Source of the DNA: Fasciola hepatica
Lineage: Eukaryota; Platyhelminthes; Trematoda; Plagiorchiida; Fasciolidae
Length of the DNA: 64,000 nucleotides
NCBI GenBank assembly: GCA_948099385.1
Contig: CANUEZ040000020.1
Coordinates: 2,574,501 to 2,638,500, forward strand
Direction: 5' to 3'
The translations under genes were made by a program, and so were the position numbers. Shown piece by piece: positions 12,801 to 23,440 of this stretch. Position 1 is the stretch's first letter; each line of letters opens with the position of its first letter. The notes beneath the pieces were generated by a model that was not told where the DNA came from, did not search any database, and worked only from the letters and a program-made list of their open reading frames with translations.

Positions 12801-13283
12801 CGGTGACAGATTGCTGTCTACAGATTATTCCACTCTGTTTAGTTCACGCTTCATGTCTATAAAAACATCATGCTGCGCATTATAATTTATGGATAAATTA
12901 TTCTGGAAGAATTGGCTTCCCTTTCATCATCCTACAAAAATACTCTAAATTTAGGACTTCATCTCTCCCAAATCCACGACTTACCTCCAAATTCAACGGT
13001 TTGGACAATACAAACGGTTGAAAAACGAAAACGTTTCGCAAAACAATCAATAGACAAGACAACATTCTCTATTCTGACTTCTGTACCGCTTAAGGATCCT
13101 TAAATAAGCTGTGAACTGTGACGACGTTACCTCGGATGACAAAATTCATACTTTTATGCAAATGCTTAATATTAAAAAACAATGTTATTGGGAGAACTAT
13201 TAATCCACCGAGGTTTTGGCTACCACGACTAACCGACCTGCGATCCAAACATTGACCTGCTCTGCTATTGCATGTTTTATAAG
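9871..13283. other. intron 2, weak exon candidates only
   Basis: The sequence is mostly AT-rich with no clear element. A 70-codon plus frame at 12,594-12,806 (with HEFPNGIVPPEVAAMHEAC) ends at ctccg|gtgaca and looks more coding than its surroundings. Its exit phase (2) does not fit exon 3, so I leave it as a candidate. A stretch at 12,199-12,238 resembles one at 43,763-43,801. Confidence 0.4.
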
Positions 13284-13703
13284 GTTCAAATGGTTACCAA
13301 GAAACGAAAATTCCATTCGTTCATTCAGAGTCACCTTATCGGCTGCCCTACATTCGCCACCGATTACCAGCTGTCAATCTTCCGAATACTGGACAGCGTA
13401 AATGCCTCACTTCTGCTGGTTCCACCGTGTGGTCTGCTCCAAAGCCTTTGATGGCGGAATACACGCACTGGAGTTCTCCAAACCGTCGACATCCCATAGG
13501 TTTTCCTCAGTATGTATCTGGATCAATGGACTCAATCGATGATTTGGGTCGAAGTCCCTTAATCTCACCGGAAGAAACGGAAAGGCCCGGCGGTCAGTTG
13601 CGAACAATGATTCAACATCATGACTTGCACAATGAATACGGAATGCAAATGACTGAATTTGAACAGGACAGACCTCCATTCCTAACTACAGTCGAGAGCG
13701 AAG
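13284..13703 (+). CDS. host gene exon 3: Pro/Ser-rich segment
   Basis: This exon has 420 nt, phase 1 to phase 1, acceptor tttataag|GTT and donor gcgaag|gtaaat. Both ends fit exon 2 (exit phase 1) and exon 4 (entry phase 1). The open frame begins just inside the acceptor, after a stop at 13,280. The product is polar and Pro/Ser/His-rich (SMDSIDDLGRSPLISPEE), with no recognised fold. The SP motifs suggest a disordered, possibly phosphorylated linker. Confidence 0.6.
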
Positions 13704-14157
13704 GTAAATTATCATTTTTCACATTGATTTGATAAAAGCAGGAAATCGCAGTGTTAATTCAACGTTGTCATTGTTTCAACCCCTTTTTCTGTCGTACACC
13801 AAGTAAAACATTTATAAGGGGTCATAAAGGGATTGGTAGAACTTTATTTTTTTAATAACACAGCGTAGTCGAAATCGTTGGTAGGTTGTCGACGTTTCGG
13901 TCACCACAGGTAACCTTTTTCAAGACTGGTTTTACAACCGAATGAAACTGGGAACCAGAATCTTAAGATTTTTTTTCAGTAGAATAGTAAAATTAACAGG
14001 GAACGGTAGAAGAAGACAGGAAGAACATTGATAAGCGGATTTGGTAAGACAGTCGGTTCTTCATACAGTTATAAATGAGATGAACACCTCAAATTTGCAT
14101 CAGTGGTGATTCTTAAATATTTGACAGAATCTACTCTAACTAACAGTTCTGTGGAAA

Positions 14158-14697
14158 TTACAGATATATCACAAGGATAAGCTGATCCAGAAAGTGTGAA
14201 TATGCATCCAAAGCACCGGACAAATTCAAAGTGAAGCCGGATCGGACAGAAAAATCATAAATAGGGAACAGATTACTGGAAATTTCAATAAAATTCTGTA
14301 TTGCAGAAACAGCTTGACAAAAGGCCACATCATCAACACATTTAAATAAATGTGCAGGTGACCCGGATGAAAGACCACTAATGTAGGGGGGAACAAATGA
14401 CAAGAAAGGACAGTTCCCTGAAGCAATCCTGAATTATTCACCAAAGGTTTGGATGTTTTAAAACCTAGACATGTGCACTGATTTCTGTTGGTAAAAAAGT
14501 CCGACAACCATGCCAATATAGGTGAAGGATAGCCAAATACTTCCAGTTTACAAAGAAGAGGTGGCGGAATAGAACCAAAAGCAGATGAGTGGTCTAGAAA
14601 AACATCGTACAGACTTCGTTGATCCCATCCAAGGATTCGGTTATATGGTGGACTAAAGAAGCAATAGCATCCACAGTTGATCTGTTCGTTTCATAGG
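14158..14697 (-). pseudogene. CR1-like reverse transcriptase, C-terminal half
   Basis: The frames read YETNRSTVDAIASLVHH near 14,690, FLDHSSAFGSIPPPLL (motif A) near 14,605, AWLSDFFTNRNQCTCLGFK near 14,510, NNSGLLQGTVLSC near 14,430 and HLFKCVDDVAFC near 14,340. The order is that of a CR1-type RT. Two or more frameshifts occur. Continuity with the fragment to the right of the insertion (FADDSS then FAYETN) proves both halves belong to one copy. Confidence 0.72.
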
Positions 14698-14710
14698 CAA
14701 ACTATGAGGA
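14698..14710. repeat. 13-bp target-site duplication, left copy
   Basis: caaactatgagga occurs here and again at 15,463-15,475, exactly bracketing the palindromic insertion. Removing the insertion and one copy restores a continuous CR1 RT reading across the site. Confidence 0.85.
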
Positions 14711-14942
14711 ACAAGAAACAACCTTTCTCCGTTACAAATTTGAAAACAGAAGTCAAAAACATAGATTGCACGATGTATCCTGGATCATTTGGCTGCATCT
14801 TTACAAAGTGCATACTGCAGTCGAAGTGATTATTTTTATAGCAAAATAAATGAACGAAATGTTTATAAACAAAGGCAAAATCACATGACGCACACATTCA
14901 CACATGTCTATTGGATGATCACACAACAATTATCACACCTCA

Positions 14943-15098
14943 TTACCACGACAATGATAAATTGATCACAAGTTCGCGTTGTTTGCAAAGTTCAGGTTTG
15001 TGTGCACGGATCGACAGGGCCTCCATGTATCTTAATAGTTTGGTGCTGGTGGTCGAGTTGATCACTTTGAACGCTTGACTTGCATTGACGCAATGTTT
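14943..15098 (-). pseudogene. GIY-YIG endonuclease C-terminus, left arm
   Basis: This is the mirror copy of the right-arm frame, on the minus strand. It differs by one silent change and one Tyr-to-Asn change in the VIYSTTSTK segment. It ends at the same stop after LVINLSLSW. The coding piece starts at the palindrome centre, so there is no start codon or GIY motif. Confidence 0.7.
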
Positions 15099-15106
15099 AG
15101 TCTCGT

Positions 15107-15262
15107 AAACATTGCGTCAACGCAAGTCAAGCGTTCAAAGTGATCTACTCGACCACCAGCACCAAACTATTAAGATACATGGAGGCCCTGTCGATCCGTG
15201 CACACAAACCTGAACTTTGCAAACAACGCGAACTTGTGATCAATTTATCATTGTCGTGGTAA
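15107..15262 (+). pseudogene. GIY-YIG endonuclease C-terminus, right arm
   Basis: The open frame reads KHCVNASQAFKVIYSTTSTK, LLRYMEALSIRAHKPELCK and QRELVINLSLSW, then stop. The pattern (F-K/S-V-Y, RILR-x-EAL-IR, KPxLC-QKELV-x-L-L-W, stop) is the typical end of GIY-YIG endonuclease domains carried by fluke Penelope-like or related retroelements. It is truncated upstream at the centre of the palindrome. Confidence 0.7.
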
Positions 15263-15462
15263 TGAGGTGTGATAATTGTTGTGTGATCATCCAATAGACA
15301 TGTGTGAATGTGTGCGTCATGTGATTTTGCCTTTGTTTATAAACATTTCGTTCATTTATTTTGCTATAAAAATAATCACTTCGACTGCAGTATGCACTTT
15401 GTAAAGATGCAGCCAAATGATCCAGGATACATCGTGCAATCTATGTTTTTGACTTCTGTTTT

Positions 15463-15475
15463 CAAACTATGAGGA
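15463..15475. repeat. 13-bp target-site duplication, right copy
   Basis: This is the second copy of caaactatgagga. It partly overlaps the last four bases of the palindromic pairing (to 15,466). See the left copy at 14,698. Confidence 0.85.
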
Positions 15476-16025
15476 GTCGTCTGCAAAGTTTACGGAAGAA
15501 TCCAAATGTTCAAGAATGGCACGCGCTGTAGGTTTGAGATCAGATGAGGTTAGAGCAATGGGAAAAAAGCGTTTAGCTAGGACACTAGAATCACAAGGTT
15601 TGGGTATCAGGAAAATAGTGACGGGTTTCAGCAGTGGGGAGTAGGATACAAATACAGAGATTTGATTAAATTTGAAGTAAATACATCGGTCAGAGCAACA
15701 GCACTATGTCTCAAAAGTGATGACTACGGGCCATCAGGACCAATACCTAAGGTTATTTTGGAAATACGAAGAAGCTTAAATACTTCTGTAGCGAAGGGAG
15801 TTACGTGCACACTTTCTGAGATGAATGCAATCGGAGAGTCATTTGATTGGTGGATGAATGCACTGGTAATACTGTCAACGTCCGACGCAAAGTTCACTTA
15901 CTTCGTTTTCGTTCTACACAGAAGACGAATACCTTGCCATAATCGGTTACTGCTGTGGATACATGGGAGTTGACTAGCATTAGGCGAGTCAGTTCGTTTG
16001 ATTTTTCTCCTTCCCTTAAGGAGGA
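15476..16025 (-). pseudogene. CR1-like RT N-terminal half
   Basis: Minus frames read TPFATEVFKLLRISKITLGIG near 15,760, then LGIGPDGP (the SPGPDG block, decayed), FLIPKP near 15,610, FPIALTSSDLKPTARAILEHL near 15,540 and VNFADDSS near 15,480. These are RT fingers blocks in the usual order. Stops interrupt it. It joins the palm fragment across the insertion. Confidence 0.65.
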
Positions 16026-16494
16026 AGAAATCTTACTTTCGAATTACCCCGGGTTTCTTAGGAATATTCCTTCGAACATCTTAAGGATTTTGTTATATGA
16101 GAAGTGGCTGCATATGCCAAAAATTAAATTGACAGTCTCTACGAAAATCTTGACATTGCTACATAATGACGATTCGAAAGAAAACCACGGAGATGCATGA
16201 GAAAGGGTTTTCAATAGTAGAAGAATGTTGTCACATGAGAAAATTCACAGACGGATTTTTATTTGGCTGGTTTGCTTGAAAGAGTGGAAATCAGACCAGA
16301 AGTATTACTTAGGCCTCAACGGAAGTAGACAATGTTCACTAATTGAGGCAAGTGAACAAAACTAAAAGTAGAATAATTCTGGATGATTTGTGATAATCCT
16401 GTCTAAAACAGAATTGCCTTCGGTTGGAGAGACAGTGATCGGTTAGATCAAGCGCAATGGTGTGGGTGGGTTGAAGTATGATTGAAATCCCCTA

Positions 16495-16800
16495 CTATGA
16501 CGTGAAAGTTTTCATCTGACAAGGAAATAAGAAAGAGTAAAAAGAGCCATAGAATGATGAAATAGTGTTCTGTGTGTAAAACGGAGCTGCGTATTTGTTT
16601 GCTGTGATGATGCTCCTATAGAGTGGAAATTTCGAAACGCACTGTATGGTTAAACAATCAACACTGTTCGCTGAGTATCCATAATCTACTATAGACCTGC
16701 CACACCAGGTGGAGTTGACGTATGTGGCCACTCCGCCCCCAGTTTTCTTTCTGGTGGCATTCCTGTCTCGCTGGAGCGGTTTGAAGCCACCTATTGACAC
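16495..16800 (-). pseudogene. CR1-like endonuclease fragment
   Basis: The frame reads ATRKKTGGGVATYVNSTWC, NSVDCLTIQC and LYRSIITANKYAAPF, followed in another frame by NFHVIVGDFN near 16,480. The GGG-V block, the I-A-N-x-Y-x-P block and GDFN are endonuclease motifs of CR1-like LINEs. The residues between 16,800 and 17,150 (another minus frame) may be the remaining 5' part. Confidence 0.7.
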
Positions 16801-16890
16801 CAGTGAGTCACCAAAATGTGGGTTTTAACACGATTCTTCTATACAAGCCACACAAGTATGAAAATGAATGCGAGAACGAAGAACAACGGT

Positions 16891-17682
16891 TAGGTCCTAC
16901 ATTTTCGTGAACAGAGAACATGTGTTCGTACTGAACAGTGACGAGGTGGAAATTTTCGTTGGAAGGGTGCAATCAAGGGCAGTCTGCTAACCAGCGGGAA
17001 TGCATTTTTCGGGTCGAATGGGAACTCCTTAAAATATATGATCGGTAAACCTAAATGAGTGGAAAAAACAGTTGTCTGTTTGATTAGTATTTCTGACAGT
17101 GTGTAACGGCGTACAGCGCCATAGCTAGCACAGTCCTTTGATTCCACAAGGTGGTAAATGACACAGAAATGTGGCGCAGCCAGTCAAAGAGCGTATGTTG
17201 TTGTTGTTGTGAAACGTTCGAACAAGTAGTGGTGTGAACTTGTTGAAAAGAGACTATTACGAGACTGGAAGTGGAAGCAAATGCAACATTCTGTACAAGG
17301 GAATGGGGGCGGGAAGCGTTCGCCCCTCACGACCATAAGAAACTTGCAGGTTGCATCAGACTGTACTGCTTGCACAATTACGACTTCGAGGTTTTGAATG
17401 CCAAGGATTCAGATTTATTGAGAAGTCCTTCGCTTGGTCCTTTGCTGAGAGGCTTGAACGTGACCGTTAGCGTCTTTCATTCGGTCTTGAGGTTGGTTAT
17501 ACGCCCACTGTTGACCGAGTACTGTAGAACTTTACTTTTGCAAAGGACGACCGTACAATGTCCTGCGATCCCTTTGGACAAGTTTATTTGTGTACGTGTT
17601 ATACTGAACACTGAAAGTGCACGTAAAGAGGTAACCGAAAAACTGAAACTGTCAAGGCTACTTATCCTTGATTTAAAATAAA
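16891..17682. other. unresolved open frames beside CR1-like LINE
   Basis: A 136-codon plus frame (17,271-17,681) and a minus frame (16,890-17,147) are open, but I recognise no domain. Position suggests CR1-like 5' region or its target. The plus frame lacks convincing splice sites in the host gene's phase 1 requirement, so I do not call it an exon. Confidence 0.35.
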
Positions 17683-17858
17683 AAACATTCCTTTTATTTC
17701 TTTTTTATTCATGATATATCAAAATACAACAATTCACGAGGAAGACAGTGGCCAACGAAGTGCTGTCAAACGACTAAGTGACCGGGAATGGCGGGAGTCG
17801 AGCCCGGGCCGTTCTTGTTTATAGTCCACGGTGATAACCTCTTGGCCACCGCCAGTCT
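17683..17858 (-). mobile_element. tRNA-derived SINE, family 2, copy a
   Basis: Read on the minus strand it begins ctggcggtggccaagaggtt (A-box-like) and has ggctcgactcccgcc (B-box-like), giving an internal Pol III promoter. A unique body follows, ending in an aataaaaaagaaataaaagg-type tail. The same head, body (ttcgttggcc, then ttcct-gtg) and tail occur at 30,300-30,460 (minus) and 34,015-34,160 (plus). Confidence 0.72.
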
Positions 17859-18756
17859 GTGAACGTTTACGTATCTGATAAAATCCCGTTGTACACTATG
17901 CGCTTCCGCTGACAGTTGTTTCCCCAGAATAACCCAGTTATCATCATCTTTGAATGCAACTACGATAAACAATTCTTTCTTTTTACCCATGTGCACTTTA
18001 TCTTGGGCACAACTGGCGGTGATAAATCAACGAACAAGCGAATCAAGATATTTGTTTTTCGTCGAAATGTTTATCATGCACTCTAGTTTCTTGCCTAAAT
18101 TGTCTGGATTGCAGATATTCCTGACTCTATAGACTCGACCGCTTGCCATTTTCCGCTTGTAGCCGCAGCGGAGTGAAGCTGAGAATATGTGCATACCATT
18201 CTTCTCACGTGCTACTGTGGGAGACAATTATTTCGACTTGATCGTCGCGTGACCTCCTCACTTTAACATATAAAAATTTGCCCTTTTTAACATGCATTGT
18301 AAATTAAACTGATGAGTAAGCATTACTGAACTATTAAGTAAGTTTGCCATGGGTCTTTAACTGATCAGCTTTAGAATCAGTATCCTATATTTGAAACAAG
18401 TTATAATATTGGTTTTATACGCCGGTCGAATGAAACGCTAGCTTAAGCTAAACTGGCTCAGCTGATGAGAAAACATGAATGTTACGAAGTCATGAGCGCA
18501 TCTAGATAACTTTTTACTTCGAAATTTAGCGAGAAAAAATGTACAGTTATTTTCGTCCTACAAATAGATTTTGGATGGGTGAAGATAAAATTCTGAACTT
18601 TGACAGTGAAAAACATTCTTTAGAATCGCATAGATTAAGTAAATAATTAGAAAGTTTAGACGTTTTCGCCCTATCGCACATCTTTTTGTATGTAACCCAA
18701 AAGGGCACGTCGTCATTAATATTCAACTATTCCACTTTTTTCTCCCTTCGTGAAAG
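17859..18756. other. end of intron 3, no feature seen
   Basis: AT-rich intron sequence runs to the acceptor cttcgtgaaag before exon 4. A ctgatgag at 18,462 was considered as a hammerhead core and rejected. Confidence 0.5.
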
Positions 18757-19300
18757 GCGTTCCACGGAGGGAACTCATCAAACTTTCGAATGATCGGTAC
18801 TCTATGTTCGACGAGCCGCTTATTGACCCAACCCTAGTGTCCCCATTTCCTTATACTGGAGTTCATTCTAAACAGTGGTCACCACATTCTCCCGTTCAAT
18901 CTCCCGAAATTAAACTACCTCATCAGCGTCGTCAAGTGAAGAGTGTCTATGTGAAATCGCCCAGGAGGTTTCCGCAAACCACAGTTCTTCCTCAGGTAAT
19001 CAAACCGCCAAGCGAATCATACGAACCAGGAGAGCAGCACATAGAGGAAAAGAATAAAATCACATCCGACACATCAGAAGATCTGAGGACAAACTATTTG
19101 GATCATGTTTCACTTGCCGAGATTCGTCGACGAGTGCCAGAAGCAGAAAAACAACACCGTTATTCCCACAATCGCATGTCAGCTGAAAATAGTGATGTTC
19201 GCCGTCGTCAGTGCGTCCCCCGAGAACTACGAGAAAATCGTACAAGAAGATTCATCACAACACAAGAGATGGAAAATATGGAGTTATTCTTAGAACCCGA
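18757..19300 (+). CDS. host gene exon 4: Ser/Pro-rich and basic region
   Basis: This exon has 544 nt; it enters in phase 1 (gtgaaag|GC) and leaves in phase 2 (cccga|gtaagt). It encodes a polar segment with proline-directed serines (VSPFPYTG, SPHSPVQSPEIKLP) and then a charged, Arg/Glu-rich helix-like part (LAEIRRRVPEAEKQHRYS, VPRRELI at the start). The exon end falls in MELFLEPE. No domain is recognised. The unbroken 181-codon frame and perfect donor make this one of the surest exons. Confidence 0.76.
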
Positions 19301-19418
19301 GTAAGTTTGGTGGGCCAGCCAAGTTAGACGTTCAGTTTGGAGGGTAGTTTCAAAAAAATCTTTGGTGTATTATTAGGATAATCGCATTTTATATCCAAAT
19401 GTTTTTGGATTCATTTAG

Positions 19419-19910
19419 ATACTTGGCCAATAAGAATTCACCGTCAACACCACAGCACCGTCAGGTATCCACTGAAGCATCAGTGCACGATCCTAGGATC
19501 CCACCAACACAGTTGGAATATAAGGGTGCTAGTCAATTCCATTCAACAAACAGTCCGGTTGATCCCGTGGATTCAGACCCAAATGAACGCAGTTCATTAT
19601 ATGAACAACTTCAGTGTAGCCCAGAAATGCGATCGAACAAACCAATGCCGTCTGCTAAGAGTAATTCCATGTTTGATCCGCTGGTGGAACATTCCGAAGA
19701 GGACGGGGAATCTGTTCGCACCACTACACCGATGGGTGAACTGCCGAAAGATCAACCAGAATCAACTCCTGAGACGACCCCGTTTGGATTGAAGATCTCA
19801 TCAGCCCCCAACGAAGCACTACCGAATCGACTGCTTGCTCATTCATGTGCGTTTCCAGGTGACTCGCAGGAATCCGGGCGGAACACGGAAAAACCGGTTG
19901 ATGATCCTTC
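19419..19910 (+). CDS. host gene exon 5: acidic Ser/Pro-rich region
   Basis: This exon has 492 nt, phase 2 to 2, acceptor ttcatttag|A and donor ccttc|gtaggt. The intron before it is only 118 nt. Without splicing the frame would stop four bases later (tag inside the donor), so the donor removes that stop. The product is acidic and Pro/Ser/Thr-rich (HSEEDGESVRTTTPMGELP), likely disordered. Phase matches both neighbours exactly. Confidence 0.74.
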
Positions 19911-21056
19911 GTAGGTTAACTTGATATATACTATTGACTTTTATACTAATCACGAGTTGTCGTCTTGCTCACCGATTCCTGCACGACGGCTGTTTTCATC
20001 CTTCTTCAGTAACGTCTTTATGACACTCACTACTAGAAGTAATATCAAGTGGTGCAGCATTACCTTTCATGATCACGTTACTGACAACAAAATCCACAGC
20101 TTTCGGTTTCAAATACTTTTACACGAGCAAATAATGTATATTGTGTATAACGTAGTGAAGAGGACTGGTCGAATCCTAAATTATGTTTCTCTGAATGTTC
20201 CCGGTAATTTTGTTTAACACATTCCTGGAAAACTTATCAAAACAACAATAAGTAGGAGACACAGGTTCAGCAGATTGTTTTGAAATATTATCCCAAGTGA
20301 AATGAGATCATTGCTTTGGATGATCTCTTTGTCCTTCTGAGACTCAACCCGGGGTTAGATTTCTTTGCAAGCGGTTTGCAGAATAGTAACATTCCATCCA
20401 CAAAGTTTTCATCGTTTCCGGTTTGTTCACTCATTGGGTTGTTCTTGTTATTACTGCTATTAGGGTAATAATAATTCACCACAGAATGAAATCTGGTCAA
20501 ACACTTCTGTTCGAATGCAATAAACTGGCCGATATATTTTGGCACAAAAACTAAGCGTTATTTGCTTTTAGGAATTTTATCGCAGTTCATCATCGCTAAG
20601 GTGCATTTGCTACGAAAAAAAATCCAAATTAGTATCTGTAACATGTATCGTGTAAATCACAATACTCCTAGAATAGCAGTCTTCTGACTGGCACTGTGGA
20701 AGGTAGACGTTGCGTTTGTTAAGGTGGTTGCTTCTTTCGTAAGTAGAAATAATATTCGCCACTGAATTGTGTTACTGACTAGTGCTGTATTCTTATTGTT
20801 ATCACCTTACCCTTATTTCAGTTACACACCCGTGGATCACTAGTCACGAAAGACGAGTATTTTCTGTAGGCAACTAGTGACAGTTCGTAAATGCTATTTT
20901 ATGCCAAATAAATGAAAGGTGTGATCACAATCCACCCTGCTGTGAAGATAGTAGCGTGCTAATAATCATACGAGTTCAGTCGTTGTTTTTTTTGACATTG
21001 CTAGACACGCACGGCATGAAATTAAGAAAGCGATGCAGTTGAATCATCCTCGGTGT
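19911..21056. other. intron 5, first part
   Basis: A 98-codon plus frame follows exon 5 but has no splice support and reads as intron. No repeats were recognised. Confidence 0.5.
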
Positions 21057-21057
21057 A

Positions 21058-21270
21058 AAAAAACTTGTAACACGAAGAAATTTCTTTTCTATATATCACT
21101 TCAAGCATTGACACATATAATACTGGGTGAAAGAGAGTATATGCGCAGCTAAAGATAGCAGAGAGTGAGTAAATGTGCAACATATCCGGTAACTCGGCAA
21201 CATGCTTCAACTTGATGAATCTTGTTCGTTGTGTGAACGAAAAGAAATTCCTTCGTGTTACAAGTTTTTT
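21058..21270. repeat. inverted repeat, 32-bp arms
   Basis: Left arm 21,058-21,089 and right arm 21,239-21,270 (caagttttttc side) are reverse complements with about one mismatch, separated by about 149 bp. A related tcatcctc-gtgta segment lies outside each arm in direct orientation, suggesting a rearranged duplication rather than a transposon terminus. Confidence 0.7.
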
Positions 21271-21321
21271 CTTGAATTGATGGGCATATTCTATCATCCT
21301 CCGTGTATTAAACGTTCCATG

Positions 21322-21326
<5 letters not shown>

Positions 21327-21374
<48 letters not shown>
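21327..21374. repeat. (CA)n microsatellite
   Basis: About 24 CA units lie 60 bp beyond the inverted repeat in intron 5. Confidence 0.96.
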
Positions 21375-21378
<4 letters not shown>

Positions 21379-22639
21379 TCATCACGTGCTTAGAGGAACG
21401 AGTGCGCTCGTGTTTAATACCAAACAATGGCTGACTTTCACCTGCTTGTCATTGTGTGTATAGATCAGAAAAAAGGCTGTTACTCAGGACCTGAATTGAG
21501 CACGTCGCTGGTTTATAAACTTTCATAATACGCCTCTGGCAACAGTAGAACTCATTCTTTCTGTGCAATGCATTTCATCACACTGATTGTTTAAAATACG
21601 ATGAAATTGCTGATCAAATAAGCCTTACGAAAGCATGGCAGTCGACTGTAATTCATAGAGTAATCGAACAGCAGTCTTTGTCATTTCTCGTTGAATGCCA
21701 CAAATGAGACGGACTGTATGAATTTACCGAACACTTTTTTCTGAAGATGTCATTTGTAATTTAGAAAGGCTCACTGAGTTGAAAGTGTAACTGGCAGTTA
21801 CTCTGATTACTTGGCTCTTGGTGCACGTCTATTCAGGTGCATCATTTGGCACTAATGATCTCTGACAGGCTAGATGCTTAACCTAACGTGGGTGACGTTT
21901 TCTCCCAAGTAATTGGACTGTGGTTGGCTCGTGTCATGTAACACGGTTTGCCGCAATATGCTTGCACAGGACTATTGATAATCAAGTAAGTCTAGGTTAT
22001 AGCATTATTGGTAATTTTGCCTAATAGCGTCGTCAGTGAAGGCAAAGATTTTAGTCATATTATGTTAAAAAGTGTCAATGTTATCTATTGGTTTATTCAC
22101 TTCGTTCGAATGTTTACAAAGATGCCAGAAAATTATAACAAAATATCAACGGCTTTCTAATGCACATGAAGTACGGTAGACCAAAAACTACCCATGCTTG
22201 AATGTTCCTCGATAATTAGTGCTCAAAATGAGGGCAAATGAAGTAGAATTTTACTACCATCAAGGACCAGAATTACTGAATGAAAGTAATTTCCCTGCTA
22301 AGTGCATAGACATCAAATTTCAGTCAATGGAAAAATTCGTATTGCCCCGTCACTTTCATTCACTTTAACACTGAAAAGTAGTGTGATAACTACTGGCAAT
22401 TTTCTCCGAATATCTTCTTTCAGTGTAAGTTGATTTCCTAGAAGATCAAGGATTCACTAAATTTAAGGTCAACTAACAACCTCTGTTGAATGAAATTGCT
22501 GTAAATTACATTTAATGTTTGTTCAGCGCGACTGACAGATGTGCATAAAACTGATTCACGCAGTTTCAAAAAATGCTGGACGGCTTATTTGTGGGAGCCG
22601 AAGTACAACGAAGGACACTGTATCATGTATTGTATAAGT
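21375..22639. other. intron 5, no feature seen
   Basis: AT-rich non-coding sequence without recognisable elements. Confidence 0.5.
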
Positions 22640-22850
22640 TCAACAAACAGTTGAGAGCTAACCCGGATAGTTTTGTAGTTAATGTGTTCGACTCAGTCGT
22701 TCACCCCGGATTCGAGTCCCCGTTGGGGCTCGATGGATATGCACGGTTGATGATTCCTTACAAGGATAAAACAGCTGTACAGTTTTTGCATGGTTTTCGG
22801 TAGTTTGAACATTCACACTGCATGATGAATCATTATATTTTTGATACCTG
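22640..22850 (+). mobile_element. dispersed repeat with B-box-like motif, copy a
   Basis: It contains ggattcgagtccccg (B-box-like) at about 22,708 and shares its 3' part (atggttttcggt-gtttgaac, then cattcaca-tg-atgatgaatcat) with 41,530-41,575. The order (tRNA-like head, then shared tail) suggests a SINE, but an A box is not clear. Confidence 0.45.
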
Positions 22851-23039
22851 GTAATAATATTAGCATTATTTGAAGAACACACTGGTGAACAAACTCTTTT
22901 TCATTGATCCATACTCATGCCATTACATCACATTTTATTGCAGCAAGTTAGGAGGTTGGACCAATTAGACCGAAGGCGGAAGTGATAGAGATTAATGGTG
23001 GAAAAGCGGAAAGGAAAATTGTAATTCAGGCTCAACTGA

Positions 23040-23440
23040 AGACCGGATGTGGACTGTTTCTCGCGTATTGTGTCAGTTTTTTTCTGGTCTCTCGTCTATT
23101 GTGAGGTGGAGAGTGGGTCAGGGAGCCTGAGAGCACACAAATGGCTTTTGAGCACGCAGAGGGCTTGTGGATGGGGATACCAACAGCCTCAGTTGGGGCC
23201 AGGATGCGACATTTTGTTGATCTTGATTGTCGACCCCGGACTTTATGCAGGGCACGGAACGCCTCGGACACTTTTACTCTGTGATTAGATGGAGCAATGT
23301 GTGAAACCACGGCGCTTATGAGTGACTTAATTGCACTAGTGTTCAATCATGCAGGGTGGTGATCACGAATACTTTCAGAGAAACCCCTGGTCGTTCGGCC
23401 GACGTACATTGTTACACAGGAACAAATGAATGAGTACGCA
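23040..23440 (-). pseudogene. Penelope-like GIY-YIG endonuclease remnant
   Basis: The minus strand reads CVTMYVGRTTRGFSESIRDH near 23,400, then HPA, a TGA where Trp is usual, then LNTSAIKSLISAVVSHI, APSNHRVKVSEAFRAL and further homology in shifted frames (KPSAC, LTHSP) to about 23,040. YVGRTTR-x-x-x-RI-x-E/DH is the core of the GIY-YIG nuclease found in PLE-type retroelements. It is a different lineage from the fragments at 15.1 and 46.7 kb. Confidence 0.62.

Larger units (their letters stand above)
14711..15462. mobile_element. palindromic GIY-YIG retroelement 3'-end insertion
   Basis: An insertion of about 752 bp lies in the CR1-like LINE. It consists of 28 unique bases (14,711-14,738), a 361-bp left arm (14,739-15,099), a 6-nt spacer gtctcg, and the inverted right arm from 15,106 (matching as far as 15,466, into the target duplication). 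The arms pair in perfect register with only about two mismatches seen. Each arm encodes the same 51-codon C-terminus of a GIY-YIG-type endonuclease followed by about 200 bp of 3' UTR. I infer a 5'-truncated Penelope-like element inserted as head-to-head copies. Confidence 0.8.
13838..16890 (-). mobile_element. CR1-like LINE, interrupted by palindromic insertion
   Basis: The minus strand reads endonuclease (about 16,800-16,470), linker (about 15,960-15,700), RT fingers (about 15,650-15,476), a 752-bp insertion, and then RT palm (about 14,697-14,160). The 3' UTR (about 14,150-13,840) ends in a gtgaccgaaacgtcg motif and a TTATTAAAAAAATAAAG-like terminus. Fragments are separated by frameshifts and stops. 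The RT catalytic block reads KCVDD instead of a Y/F-A-D-D box. It lies in intron 3 of the host gene. Sequence to about 17,150 may be further 5' coding remnant. Confidence 0.7.

Noticed and set aside
12594..12806. plus frame as an extra host exon
   Set aside because: The product looks plausible, but the donor leaves phase 2 while exon 3 needs phase 1; left as a weak candidate.
17271..17681. 136-codon plus frame as a host exon
   Set aside because: Neither end has a splice site with the phase 1 needed between exons 3 and 4, and no domain is recognisable; possibly antisense of CR1-like 5' sequence.
18455..18505. ctgatgag as a second hammerhead core
   Set aside because: The sequence after it gives only a hairpin with a 2-nt loop and then CGAAG, not GAAA with a pairing stem III; stem I has no partner downstream.
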